Assembly (NCBI RefSeq): GCF_964204645.1
Contig: NC_134028.1
Location: 26,696,153-26,760,152, forward strand
Direction: 5' to 3'
Origin: Tubulanus polymorphus
Lineage: Eukaryota; Nemertea; Palaeonemertea; Tubulaniformes; Tubulanidae
Length of the DNA: 64,000 nt
Shown here: positions 10,747 to 23,038 of the stretch, in pieces
Layout: the number at the start of each line of letters is the position of its first letter
Position numbering within the stretch: the stretch's first letter is position 1
Position numbers and translations under genes: made by a program
The notes under the pieces: model-generated
Databases searched by the model: none
The model's input: the letters and a program-made list of their open reading frames with translations, nothing else
Told to the model about the DNA's origin: nothing

Positions 10747-11870
10747 TTAGGAATTCATTTGTTGTTTGATCCAATTGACATATTTCGATACTCTGGTATA
10801 TATACCAGGTCGACCGTTCTCTCGCCCGCACGGATCATCTCCTATTGATATGATACCATACAGTACGCGAACTGAATCATCTGTCGACCCATCGTTTCTA
10901 CTGCGAATGCACGTTAATGGTCCTCCAGAATATCCCTTAAATGAGAAACTGTCCTATATGAATAACACAAACAATAAACAGTAAACACTCGAGTACACAG
11001 AAATGCTTGCGGAGTCTGTGAAAATAAATTCACTCGATTGTCCATTCTGAGTTTCCAAAATTACGCCAAGTTAATTGGATTTGGATTCAAAGTAGATTCC
11101 ATCTAAGTTGAACCTTTCTAAACCATGAAAATCCGTCGGATTTTGAGATATATTGAGCGTTCACATTTATAGTGATGCAAAAACACTTAAACATCGGTGT
11201 TACACGTTTATCCTAAACGGTTATCTGCCGACTTATAATACAGGGGCCGGTTGCTCAAAAGTTGGTTAAAGTGAGTTAACCAGTGGATAGTTGATATGGT
11301 GACAATTGAAATTTCATTGTTACTATGGTATTTAACGGGCGGTTATCTTTAACCAACTTTTGAGCAACTGACCCCTGCAATACAACTCAACGCAAAGCGA
11401 CACAACCTGGTTACCTACGAGAAACTGGTTATACTTACCAGACATGGATCAGCATGGGCATCGACCGGGCTTACCCCAGCGCAAAGATGTGTGTCCTTAA
11501 TGTCCAGTGTAAGATTCGAGTTTGGATTAAGGAACCACTTGTCTCTACATTCTTCGTTTGTCTGTACTCTCACTAGAAACTTCAGAAGCCTAACGGCCCG
11601 GTCTGGAAAAACAAAACAGCAACCAAAACAGTGAGCAATTTATAGACTGGAGATTTTAGACGGAATTCATTTGTTATTCACTTCTTCTCGTTTTACGCCA
11701 CGTTTAAATCAGTGTTTTTTTTCTGAAAAGTGAAATGTTTAAGAAAAATGGTGTAACTTGAATGGCATAAATGTTTCGATGTTGCCCGAATCCGTCATTT
11801 GTATATAATCGTGTTGTATATAATCGTCATTTGTATATAATCGTGTTGTAATTCGAGGGAAATAAAATTA

Positions 11871-11916
<46 letters not shown>

Positions 11917-13177
11917 GATACTTTCCTTGATCTTGAATAAAGTCATTGAATAGAGAGAACTCAAAGCTAATCGGATGCTAATTTATCAATATGCTAATAA
12001 TGAGATTATCTACACTTTACTATGAGCCAAATGATACGTGTCACTTCTCGCATTAGTTTCTCTTCCTTTTCTCAAATTGAAATAAATAGATACACCGTCT
12101 TTTCAACAGACATCAGCAGTCATAGACAACCATGACACAAGTAAATTTCCCGCATCGAATTCGTTCCTGGGGACGAGAGCATGTAGTACCTAGTGGCTGA
12201 TTCGGGCCACGTAGAGAAAAGACATGACACTCGATCTACATTGAATTCTCAATCTACACTCAATTCTAATCCCAATTTTTCTATAAATGCTTCACTTCTA
12301 CTCGTTTTACGCCACGTTTAAATCAGTTTTTTTTCCGAAAAGTGGAATGTTTGAAAAAATGGTGTAACTTGAATGGCATAAATGTTTCGATGTTGCCCGA
12401 ATCCATCACCACGCATGAACCAATGCTTATTGTTGGTTCCCGAGGAAAATCTGGAACCATTATTTTTTGGTTGAACTGGAATTCGCGTTTCGTGCACGTG
12501 CATTTCTAACAACTACGATCGAAGTCTACGTACCCTCATTGGTATCGGTATATCCCCAGCCGGATATCTGGCAAACCGTATGTTCAGCAGGTTGGTTCTC
12601 ATCTTGTGTAGGTAGTTGAATAGGTTTGATGTTATCAGTAAATGTAATAGAAGATGCCAGTTTGAGAACTGCTATGTCGTCGTAATCGGCAGGGCCTATG
12701 AAAGAATGAAGACACTGAAAAAAAGTGAATCACCACCTCAAGAAAAATTAAAGAAATCGATTCGATCTTACTCGTTCCGGGTTGTGTCGGGTATGTTGTG
12801 TAAGAAGTTACGTTATATATGTTTTGGTTACTAGTTGTCAGAAGACTTCCTACAGAGACTGACAGATGAGAAGGGATCCTGCGGAGTAAATGAAACAAAA
12901 AGAATGGACCGATGAATAAACCGTTGATATGAATCACTAGAATTGCAATAACGTTCTAAATCAATCTACTAACTTAAACATGGATGATAACCTGGTGGAG
13001 GATATAGTTTGTATACCTACTCCCAGAAGAGGCAGTGAGCTGCTGTTAATATAGTTGTTTCATCCAGAATAGCCCCGCCGCAATCGTAAAGCCCATTTGA
13101 ACGTATTTGAGCTTGCCACGGGATTTCACCTTCTGCTGCTGCTTCTTTACCATTTGCAATTCTCGATTCGGCCATTC
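10747..13177 (-). CDS. Trypsin-like S1 serine protease or protease homolog (partial at 5' end)
   Basis: Exons in order are 13021-13177, 12772-12878, 12534-12695, 11439-11602 and 10747-10935, all phase-consistent and ending at TAA 10747. The activation site is SRIANGKEA. His57 lies in LTAAHC, Asp102 in YDDIAVLKL and Ser195 in GYSGGPL. Residue 189 is Asp (ADPCLGYS), which predicts cleavage after Lys/Arg. The normally invariant Asp194 is Tyr (codon TAT, 10930-10932); Asp194 makes the salt bridge to the new N-terminus in active S1 enzymes. Signal peptide and pro-region exons are not identified: the open frame continues to 13490 but an acceptor (tag) ends at 13178. It would be secreted. It may be a catalytically impaired homolog despite an intact triad. 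Confidence 0.85.
11241..11377. mobile_element. MITE with GGTTGCTCAAAAGTTGGTTAA inverted ends
   Basis: CAGGGGCCGGTTGCTCAAAA at the left faces TTTTGAGCAACTGACCCCTG at the right. It is inserted in the last intron of the protease gene and carries no coding frame. Confidence 0.8.
11680..11802. repeat. Direct repeat, copy 1 (pair with 12291-12412)
   Basis: About 120 bp including CGTTTTACGCCACGTTTAAA and AATGGCATAAATGTTTCGAT recurs about 610 bp away in the same protease intron, with few differences. Confidence 0.8.
11868..11917. repeat. (ATT)n microsatellite
   Basis: About 16 uninterrupted TTA/ATT units in the protease intron, just after short GTATATAATCGTGTT direct repeats (11806-11850). Confidence 0.95.
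12291..12412. repeat. Direct repeat, copy 2 (pair with 11680-11802)
   Basis: This is the second copy of the 120-bp sequence in the protease intron between exons 11439-11602 and 12534-12695. It ends GATGTTGCCCGAATCCATCA, where copy 1 has CCGTCA. Confidence 0.8.
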
Positions 13178-13763
13178 CTACGAATTGTCCAAACGAGGAA
13201 ATATATGAGAAATCATTTTGAAGTGCACTGTGAAATTCTTTTCCTACCATTGATTTTTCATTAAGGAACCAAACGCACCAAAATCTACAACCGCAAAGTT
13301 CAGAACCGCCAGCATACAGAGATACCACATCATTATCTTTTGAGTTTCGCAGTACGAGTGTCAGGTTTGGTGAACACTTGTTTTGATAAGGCGACGTTAC
13401 TAGGCCAGACCAAATATGTTCATTATTTCTGAAATCCCTGCTGAAAACTCTTTTCATAAATAAGATTTTATTTTCAAAGCAGTTCCTCATCTGAAGGGTG
13501 GTTGATTTCGACGCAAATCGACGCGGATTCTAAGGTCAATTGACAGGGAAAAGGGGAAAAGAGGATAAATATGTAAAGTAAACAAGGAAATTAGTGACGT
13601 ATCCTAAAATATAGTGATGACGTTCCACACTGAGCACCTGCGAGAAGTGGTGATTTTTATATCGATCTATTGAATATGTCGAGTAAGTTACATGTGTAAA
13701 AATCATATGAACAAGAATATTAACCGTTTATACATTTTCGTATATAGAAGAACGTAACACAAA

Positions 13764-14430
13764 ACTGTGCATCTGGGTCGTGGAGGTCAGTCACATCTTG
13801 GAGAACCCAGTCTGATGATTACTCCTAGGTCACACTGAACTGTGCATCTGGGTCGTGGAGGTCAGTCACATCTTGGAGAACCCAGTCTGATGATTACTCC
13901 TAGGTCACACTGAACTGTGCATCTGGGTCCTGGAGGTCAATAGCACTGAACTGTGCATCTGGGTCCTGGAGGTCAATAGCGCTGAACTGTGCATCTGGGT
14001 CCTGGTGGTCAAAAGCACTGAACTGTGCATCTGGGTCCTGGTGGTCAATAGCACTGAACTGTGCATCTGGGTCGTGGAGGTCAGTCACATCTTGGAGAAC
14101 CCAGTCTGATGATTACTCCTAGGTCACACTGAACTGTGCATCTGGGTCCTGGTGGTCAATAGCACTGAACTGTGCATCTGGGTCCTGGAGGTCAATAGCA
14201 CTGAACTGTGCATCTGGGTCCTGGAGGTCAATAGCGCTGAACTGTGCATCTGGGTCCTGGTGGTCAATAGCACTGAACTGTGCATCTGGGTCCTGGTGGT
14301 CAATAGCACTGAACTGTGCATCTGGGTCCTGGAGGTCAATAGCACTGAACTGTGCATCTGGGTCCTGGAGGTCAATAGCACTGAACTGTGCATCTGGGTC
14401 CTGGAGGTCAATAGCACTGAACCGGGGTCC
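13764..14430. repeat. 36-bp minisatellite with a higher-order unit
   Basis: The basic unit, GAACTGTGCATCTGGGTCCT plus GGAGGTCAATAGCACT, is repeated about 14 times. Three times the array is interrupted by a longer segment (CAGTCACATCTTGGAGAACC followed by CAGTCTGATGATTACTCCTA). Because 36 is a multiple of 3, three frames stay open across the array (a 12-residue repeat such as DLQDPDAQFSAI on the minus strand), so an open frame here is not evidence of coding. Confidence 0.9.
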
Positions 14431-14496
14431 TGCAGAAGATGATAACGCAGAACTCAGTGGATCTGGGTCATTAAGGAGTAGAGTACAGTAAAACAC

Positions 14497-16568
14497 ATAC
14501 TCGGTCAGTATATCTATACGATCGAGTTCACATTACTAAATTATCTATTATACCACGTAATAAATGATAATAAAACAGGAAACATCTGCCTCGACATCTG
14601 ACTGTTCGCGACATTCACTAATATCTGATCGGCTGGACAGCTCTCTACAGTCAACTGTATATAGTGGTCACCAAAATAAAATCGGATGAATAAATTTTCA
14701 GCGGGATTTTTTAGCATTCTTTAACTGACCAAAGTGAGAACAAACGCTGCAAGGTAAGGCTTCGATTAATGGTGCGCGATTCGTGGCGAATCATTGGGAA
14801 TTTCACTCATCCAAAATATTCGTTGATTATAGATTTCAAATTTTTGAGTGAGAATCAGCATTAATAAGAGTAGGCCCTATCGTAGAGTAGGCCCCTAAAC
14901 TAATGAATTTTAACAGAAAAGTATGATTGAATTTGAATGTTAGAGCAGGTTTAATAAGGCTGTCACTGTGTCACGAGCTTCCGCGTCATTCTCTATCGAA
15001 TTCAATTGAATTGTTTCGCTCTGTCAAACACAGTTGAATTGAATTATAAATAAATCGATCCTAAAATTAGTAAATTATCAAACATCAGTATGTATTGTAC
15101 ACATATAAACACCGTTAACTGCGCCTTATTTCTGTTAATATTTATACTTGTTGACACTCGGAAAAACAGAAGACTTTTCAAAAGTATTTTTGGTAACATT
15201 CACCGAGTTCACCGAATTGACCGGCACTGAGATTTTCTGATGGAATAAATTCACGATTTTAAGCTTTTAATATTAGTGGGGTTTTATCTTATTATCTGTT
15301 CTCAACGTTTAAGTGTGGTTATTCTACTACCAGACAGGCTGTGTTCACACAACAGTTTGATGTCACTATAGATATATCTGCCAAGCACAGAGCCAGCGGT
15401 TTAGAATCAAAACCATGACAGTCTAAACTCATTTTGGCTCTACAGCAAATCCAATTTATAGGACCAGTTTAAGCTATTTTGGTTCTATAACCGATCTAAC
15501 AACGTGAGACAAGTCTTTAGTTTATTTTGGGTTCAGTCAATCAATTTCGGATTCAAGTCACAAGTGTAGGGCTCAGATAGGTATCACGTCCGAGTCGATG
15601 TAAACAGCGCACTAATAAGTGTTGTAACAGGTGCATCTTATGGTTTTTACGAACACATTAGAAAAATCGAACAGATCTTAAAATCTTTTTCGATCCTGTG
15701 ATTGTGGGACTTACATTTTAGATGCTGTAATTGCCCCCCTTTTCTAACGGGAAATGTTTTGGTGTTATTATGAATATTCATTGAGAAATCATCGTGTCTT
15801 AAAACACCTGCAGTATTTGTATGGCTATGATTTAACCATTTCGTACATGCACACCAATCGGTCCATTCTCGGTCCATTGGTCTGGGTAAAAGTCTCGTTA
15901 ATACGCGTCAGACAGACAACAGCAAGCCTATACGTATTCAGCGAATACTTGCTTCACGCCGTTCAAAAATAAGTTTTTGTTTCGTTTATTTGACATTCAA
16001 TTGATGAATTAAGTGGATATCGATCTGGAATCGATTCGAATATGAATAAATATCCTGTTTCGACATCTGTCCACACATATATAAACTGTACCAGACCCGC
16101 GCGCGTCTGTATAGATACCATCAGAAGAGAATCATTCGAAAAACAGAAGAATATATTGCATTACCGCAGACAAAGAAAACCGAGTTCGAGTTGTTTAACT
16201 GCGTTGCCAAGTAACGACGTTGAGCTCGCGCACGTAACGCGCCGTCTCTGCAGCATCAGCGTTACACCGCGTCAACGCTGCGACGGCGACACCAACGTGA
16301 CGAGTTGATAACAATCAAATAAATGACTAATAAGTTCTAGGCGCACGCGCGCACAGCCGCCACTGCTGTTACGCCATTCTCAATATATACACACATCACG
16401 GTGAATTCATATTTTTACGCCGCCGGATCCCGCGTGCTTCTGGTGCTGACAATATTTTTTTGCGACGATAGATTTTAAAGTATACATTACTGAGAACTGT
16501 TTAGTTGGACCACTGGTATATCAATCGTTTAACTACAATTAATCAATATGGAATTTTAATCGTGCGAA
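14497..16568. other. Intergenic stretch, no gene recognised
   Basis: AT-rich sequence with a few palindromes (for example TCAATTGAATTG near 15003) and AT-rich repeat-like stretches around 15420-15500 (TTTTGGTTCTATA) related to the ends of the MITE at 16791. The open frame 16042-16308 has no domain or splice context. A TATA-like CAATATATACACAC at about 16381 precedes the possible first exon at 16569. Confidence 0.5.
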
Positions 16569-16612
16569 ATGATAGCTCAGCTGGAGTTGAATTTCTTATC
16601 GGAAACAATGGG
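16569..16612 (+). other. Possible non-coding first exon with a strong donor
   Basis: A short open segment from ATG 16569 ends in ATGG followed by a good donor, GTAAGTTT. Its phase does not fit the next clear exon on this strand (23039), so if it belongs to the small membrane protein gene it would be 5' untranslated. The link is speculative. Confidence 0.2.
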
Positions 16613-16790
16613 TAAGTTTGCGAAGGACTCACATTTTGGTTGTTGTATCTTGACACCTCCTGCGGCAAGTATGTAATACGGCGCGGGGTAGTAATGGTGA
16701 ACTAACGACGGGCGTCAAATATGGCGGTAAATTTTGAGATGGTTTTTGGTAGAATATCACGACTGCAGGCGTCATGCGCGGTTTAAGCAC

Positions 16791-16975
16791 TAGCCAATCC
16801 ATCGATTCAAGGCCAGTCGAAGCTAAATTGTTTTGGTTCTATAGCTAATCTGACTACTTGATACCGGTCTTAAGACTTAGGTCCACTTTTGATAATCAGA
16901 CCGGTATTAAGTAGTTAGATTAGCTATAGAACCAATCATTTAGCTTCGACTGGCCTTGAATCGATGGATTGGCTA
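16791..16975. mobile_element. Palindromic MITE with arms of about 75 bp
   Basis: TAGCCAATCCATCGATTCAA at the left is exactly reversed at the right (TTGAATCGATGGATTGGCTA), and the arms continue inward through GGCCAGTCGAAGCTAAA and TTGGTTCTATAGCTAATC. The loop is short. This is a recently inserted, nearly intact foldback MITE. Confidence 0.9.
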
Positions 16976-18295
16976 AATACACATATTGTCCATCAATGTG
17001 CAACTGGCCTCTGATTTAGTCAGTGAATCACAGGTGAATTTTTTTTAACAAGTTCTAGCTGACTGGACCAGGGGGTTAGGAGTATTAGGGAACAACAAGT
17101 TAGATGTTTTTAGAGCATTGAACCGGGTGTTTGACAGCCCTCCAGACTAAGCCTACTCAGTTCCTGAGCGTGTAACTGGTGTTACACCAGCATTTCAACG
17201 CACATACATTATAAACTGTTCGATATAGTTAGCTGTATATAACACACACCTGCAGAATTAATACTAATGTCGCCAAACCGTTCATTTCAATCGCATTCAA
17301 TACTAAGACGACAGCGACAGAAAATCTAGCATTTGATGAAAACATCCTTGTGCGTTGCATGAGTCATAATGCAACCAGATCCTTTATTATAGGGATCAAA
17401 GCCGGAACCAGCATTGGCAATGAATACAGGACGTTAAACAAGTTCAGCCATGACCAACTCGAACTAATGACTACCACCACAAAAAATCATTTTTTTTTAT
17501 TTCGTCCTATCCTATCGTGTTTTAGTTAGTTACCTAATCGTTGGTGGTAAGCTTTTTATAATCGATGGGCTGATGCCAATATCCGATCGTGAAACTAAAC
17601 CACACACAGGTTACTGACTAATCGTGTTTATACTTAACTTTGATTAGGCTCGCATCGGGTCGATTTTTCAGGTCCCACTTTGCCCGATTTGACCGAGGTC
17701 ACCGCTGAGAAGGAAATACTTGTACAAAGAACGTGGATATTTTAACGATGAAACAAATTTCTGTTTCAGACGCTATTATGATATATAGTTATGTAATTTA
17801 TAGGATTTTCCTTAATTACAGCACGTTTAGATATATATCTGAGATGTTGATGATATCAGTATATATGAGATATCATTCCCTCGAGTTCGTGTCGATGTAT
17901 CGCTTCTAACTAGCTTTAATTAACCGTCTTTTGCTTTAGGACCAATTTTGTGGCACATGGGGTTTCGGCTGCGCTAACTGGCACATGGGGCTTCGGTTAG
18001 AGTCTTCAGCTGCATTCTTTCGGGCCGTTTCCCATGTCGGATCATTTAATCCCAGTACTCTGACAATGATACGCGGTTTCTTTGGCCCGACCTCTTTTAT
18101 TCTTGCCTTTGGGATGTCCATGTCAAAGTGATTCTAGGGCATCGGCGGACAGTCTGAGAACGTACCACGGCCAGCGCTATATCTCTCCTTGACAACCTGA
18201 CGATAGCATAACTTCGTTCAAGGATCGCATTACTTCCGCACAATTTCAAGTGTAACATCCACATACATCAGCATCCGACGCTCGATGTCAAATAC
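16976..18295. other. No gene recognised
   Basis: There are no splice-supported exons. A 61-codon minus-strand frame at 17936-18121 is rich in Lys, Arg and Pro and has no recognised domain; it was not annotated. If the exon at 16569 belongs to the 23039 gene, this stretch would be intron. Confidence 0.4.
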
Positions 18296-18296
18296 A

Positions 18297-18765
18297 TGAC
18301 CACACTCACCACATGTCCACGCTCAGGACATCACCACGCTTACCACATGTCCACGCTCAGGATATCACCACGCTTACCACATGTACACGCTCAGGACATC
18401 ACCACGCTTACCACATGTACACGCTCAGGACATCACCACGCTTACCACATGTACACGCTCAGGACATCACCACGCTTACCACATGTACACGCTCAGGACA
18501 TCACCATGCTCACCACATGTACACGCTCAGGACATCACCATGCTCACCACATGTACACGCTCAGGACATCACCACGTTTACCACATGTCCACGCTCAGGA
18601 CATCACCACGCTTACCACATGTACACGCTCAGGACATCACCATGCTCACCACATGTACACGCTCAGGACATCACCATGCTCACCACATGTACACGCTCAG
18701 GACATCACCACGCTTACCACATGTACACGCTCAGGACATCACCGACCATGCTCACCACATGAATC
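18297..18765. repeat. 34-bp minisatellite, about 14 copies
   Basis: The unit CACCACGCTTACCACATGTA plus CACGCTCAGGACAT is repeated with CGCTTA/TGCTCA and TACACG/TCCACG variants. Because 34 is not a multiple of 3, each frame reads through all three phases of the unit, which explains three overlapping long frames without any coding gene. Confidence 0.95.
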
Positions 18766-18769
18766 GTTT

Positions 18770-21700
18770 CTGTTCGCGTTAATTATTTAAACCATATACA
18801 AACAATCGGATCTCATTCAGGAAAGGTACTAATAACCCTATAGCTGCTTTGGAAGAGGGATAGTGTCACATAGTTCCCACCAGATATTTGGCACACAGCT
18901 CGCGGAACTGTGGTACAAGGCGAATAACCCGCGGGGATAATGCGGGAAAACATATCGGACTCTCCTCTGTGAATATGGCAGACGCGCCACTGAGACGCAT
19001 AGGAACTATTCCATAGTAATGTGGGGCGCACCGACCTAATATGGCACTCCGGGAACGATAAAGCACGTTTTACAATAATATTTACCCGTCTATATTCATT
19101 AACCAGCTTATTAAATGCTATAATAGAAGCTCGAATTAATAGGACAATAAAATACAGATGCACATTTATTGTACCTGGTACGTACACGGTTATACGTAAT
19201 ACCCAGTCAGTATGCGGGGTTTCAGCTGATATAACACTTGTTCTTCCTCAACTCTACAAAATGAATGCGCGCCTTTTTCGGAAATTTTGTTTCACATATT
19301 TCAAATTCAAATAGATGATCGATCTATATTTCGCCAAATTAACTCTAAAACGCAGGAACAAATCGTTTAGACCTAGACCGTCCCAGCAATCGAAGGTGTG
19401 ATCTACAGCATGCTAACCAGTCTAGCCGTGCTTACCACCAGACAAATGAGTAATTGCAATTTAAACGCAATTTTTCTGGTCAGCGCGGTGGCCATTTAGC
19501 TGTCGTAACCAGTCAGGCGTGGTGTGATCTGAGATTGTCAAATGCTACATTCACTAACTATACGGCCTATCATAATCTGATTGCAATAGTTTCATTACAT
19601 TTGACTCGTTTCAAATCAATCACATTACGACAAATTATTCAAACTAATATTTTGTATTGTCGGTTACCAACTACTCTGCGGGTATATTCTAATTCTAACG
19701 GCGATAACTCCATGGCAACCGGGATTATCTGAGATCCGACTGATCGCTGCTGGAAACATTAATAAAATAAAAACTTGTACGTTACACGATTGTCGTCTTG
19801 ACGTCTATGAAGCGACTAGTCATAATTAACAAGATACATAAAATGAGTATTCGGTAAAGATGTCGGATGGGTCCTGGGAGCGATGAAATGCGGGAGAGCG
19901 TAGAGAAGACAAAATCCCCATTATTCAAAAGTTGAAAGAACATAATCTATCTATTCGATAAAAGATTGAAAGAAACGGTGTTTTGGACTCATTCCGAGGA
20001 TCATCGTCACGTGTAAAGATAACTTCAAAAACATGAACGATTACGAAATAACGAATTCGAATTGTTTCGCGTGATTTCATTGGTCGAACTGCGATCCGTT
20101 ATGCAAATCATCCAACGATGACGTAGAAGACGAGAAGGAAATCCATTTTTTTACGAATCATCAAAATCTGATCATTTAAACGTTCTATGATCGTTTGTCT
20201 CGTTGTCTTCATATCGGATTGTGTCAATGTGACACACGACGACGTCGTCAAGTCGGCTGCCAATACTGATTGAATTCACTGAAGGAATTGCGCAGTGAAT
20301 GTTTCAGCTCGGTTACTCGCTAATCGTCGTCTTGTCCCCGGCGTCCTTTTGGAATTTCCTGCTTCGTCGATTAGGAAATCGATTCAATTTATCGATGTTT
20401 CTATAATAATGTTACCTTTCGACGCTTTAGAATTAGCGGTACGTAAGATAAATTACATAAGTCTTACCCTTCACCAGCACGAACCGTTCCGACCCCTGTT
20501 TTATTGCTACACACATTTTTCTTTCCGTCCCATCAAACGCACGATAAACGAATTATATCCGTCCGAACGGGATTTATTCATCTTGCATTAACATCGATTG
20601 TCTAAGCCAATATTTATCATTGATGCTACATGGAATATTTGATATGTTTAATTATCCATTCTGTATGTAGTGGAGCGAGGGCTTCGGGCTATTAATGATT
20701 CGAGGTAGAATACTAATTTATCCGTTCGCACGGAATTTTGACAGCAGTCGTTGATAATTCAATCCTGTAATTCTTAAAGCCCGTCTCCCACCTTTACGAT
20801 TAATCGTATGATCGTATTTTCGTATGATCGTAGAAAGCTGTGCGGCGGCAACCGGAACCGATTTCATCGTGATCACACGATGATCATTAAGATGTGAGCC
20901 GGGCTTTAGTTTGTCTTTTTTGGGGGATCGGGGCTTCTCTATCGCGATAAGCCCTTCAAATAGCCATGAGAGCTAGTTGGAAGATATACTGCTGGCCCAG
21001 CTGATGCAGAAACATGACTAAAGTCCGAAAGTGGCCTAACATCATAGAACCGATCCTAAGTTGTTAGACTGGCTATAGAATTATGGTCGTGCCGGGTCAT
21101 GAATTTAATTGTCATACATCTAAGAAGCTTTGCCTGTGCTAATGACTCGAGTACTCGAGTGATTGTGGACTCTTATAATGTCTAATAGTGGAAACTTCAT
21201 CCAAGCCCAAGATCAGATACATTTGTTTTAGCCACGGAATGCGTTGCAATGCGGATGTATTACTAATCATGATGGTGACCCATTGATTCTTAATTGTTCT
21301 GTTTTTATGGTATCATTGTTGTTTGGGTGCGAACCATTCAAATATCCGATAGATATATAATATAGCCTGTTTAACGATGAATCTATTCCGAATAAATTAA
21401 TTAAACTAACCATCGCTGAGATCCTCCTCGATAACAACCAATTCAACTTCCTATCGATTCGTGCGTTTAATGCCATTTCTGAGAGTAGCGTCTTATTATT
21501 ATGCGCTATATTCTGACCGCTGCTGATTATATATATGTAAGTCTGATAATCGCTTCATTCTGTAATCTGTTTGATCTAATTTCATCATCTCTACAACTAG
21601 ATGAGGATGGATTACTTCCGATTGTGTTAATGATGTGTAATCAACGCGAGCATGTTTATATTGAATACAGTTCGGTTTAATTTGATTCTGATTTCGAAAT

Positions 21701-23038
21701 TAGTTTATTTCTATCCGGAGACAAATTTTACGGAACCGTTCGTTGCTAATTTGCATACATCTCATTTCATGTTAATTCCCCATCTCCAATTCTCCATGAG
21801 TTTGTCACAAACTCATCTCGTCAAGGAACTAATGACAACCCAGAAAAACTCCGAAAATCCACCGTAAAACGTATTGATATGGATAAACATCGAACTGAAC
21901 ATTGAACATACATTAGCGCGATATCTGTAACGACCCAAGTATTATAAAGATTTTGATTTCATTCAGTTCCAGGTGGTAGCGATGGTGATAACTCATAGTA
22001 ACTGTAAAATATCGATAATTTACAATTTCACCGTTCCCTACTCAGTACAGACCTGTAATGCATGCGCAGCATATATCTACAATATACCTGACAACCATAT
22101 CACTACAGCTCACAATATCCAATACGCGTTTCAATTACTTTCCGGTTGTTCATGCCGATATAAAATGTAATATATCTATTGATGATATCAAAAGTGCGTG
22201 GGCGTTTTCGATACAAGTTGGTTGAAATGATAAAAATCTAATCGCTCCTCGTAAACGATGGCTAACTGGTGATCCGTAACTGCTTCTAATCAACGTAACC
22301 CAGATCTATTTCATCAAAATATTTTATTGAAATATTCCGCAAAGGAATCCGCTTTTTGGCTGGGAAACGTTAAACATATCGATTCGCTCATATTTTCAAC
22401 TTAGGCAACATAATAGGTTAATCTTGGCATAGTTGGTGCGGGTGATTTCAAATCAAATTACGATATGAAATGATTCTGAAATGTTTGTGCAGAAATGTCC
22501 CTCACTATTGGCATTATACGTTAATATACGTTTGGAAATATTATAACCGAACCATTTTAACAGTTAGAAAGAGAGGGCGGGTTAACTCAGTGCTGGAACC
22601 TTTCCTAACGATATAATAACGGTAAGTTCATGAACTAAATAGATATTATAGCCGGAGGTTGCTATATTGTAGTCTTCAGAATCCAGTTCCACACTGTGAA
22701 TTGGTATTCGATTCTAAACTTACTAGAAATTGACCACATTATGTAGAGTATTTCTAATTCATGTTACAACTAATGCTCTAACAATGGCTTCACGTTGTTT
22801 GTGATCGAACCTAAGAGAAATAAAATGCTAGTTTTCGAGGCAGTGCGCGGCAGGTGTGCGGCGTAAGTATGACTACATGTATTTGACTTATTTCGTATCG
22901 AATATTTGTCCAGCGCTGAATTATTAAAAACCATCGCAACTCACAGGGCTCTCAGTGGTTTGAACCTGTCATATCGCAGACAAAATAAGGAAACTATGAA
23001 AGATCTTGATAATTTCTGTTGTCGTTTTGTCTTTTCAG
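18770..23038. other. Long stretch without recognisable exons
   Basis: About 4.3 kb of AT-rich DNA. Apart from the MITE at 20775-20908, no domain-bearing frame or splice-supported exon was found on either strand. It is either intergenic or the first intron of the 23039 gene. Confidence 0.4.
20775..20908. mobile_element. MITE with TAAAGCCCG.CTCCCACCTT inverted ends
   Basis: TAAAGCCCGTCTCCCACCTT at the left faces AAGATGTGAGCCGGGCTTTA at the right, with internal ATCGTATGATCG palindromes. Confidence 0.75.

Noticed and set aside
13178-13490. N-terminal extension of the protease in the same open frame
   Set aside because: A splice acceptor precedes the activation peptide and the extension lacks a signal peptide; it is probably intron.
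14119-14496. 125-codon repetitive ORF on the minus strand in the 36-bp array, with overlapping frames
   Set aside because: The period is a multiple of three, so open frames are expected on both strands; there are no splice sites, signal or domain.
18296-18790. Three overlapping ORFs of 133-164 codons
   Set aside because: All arise from the 34-bp minisatellite read in three phases.
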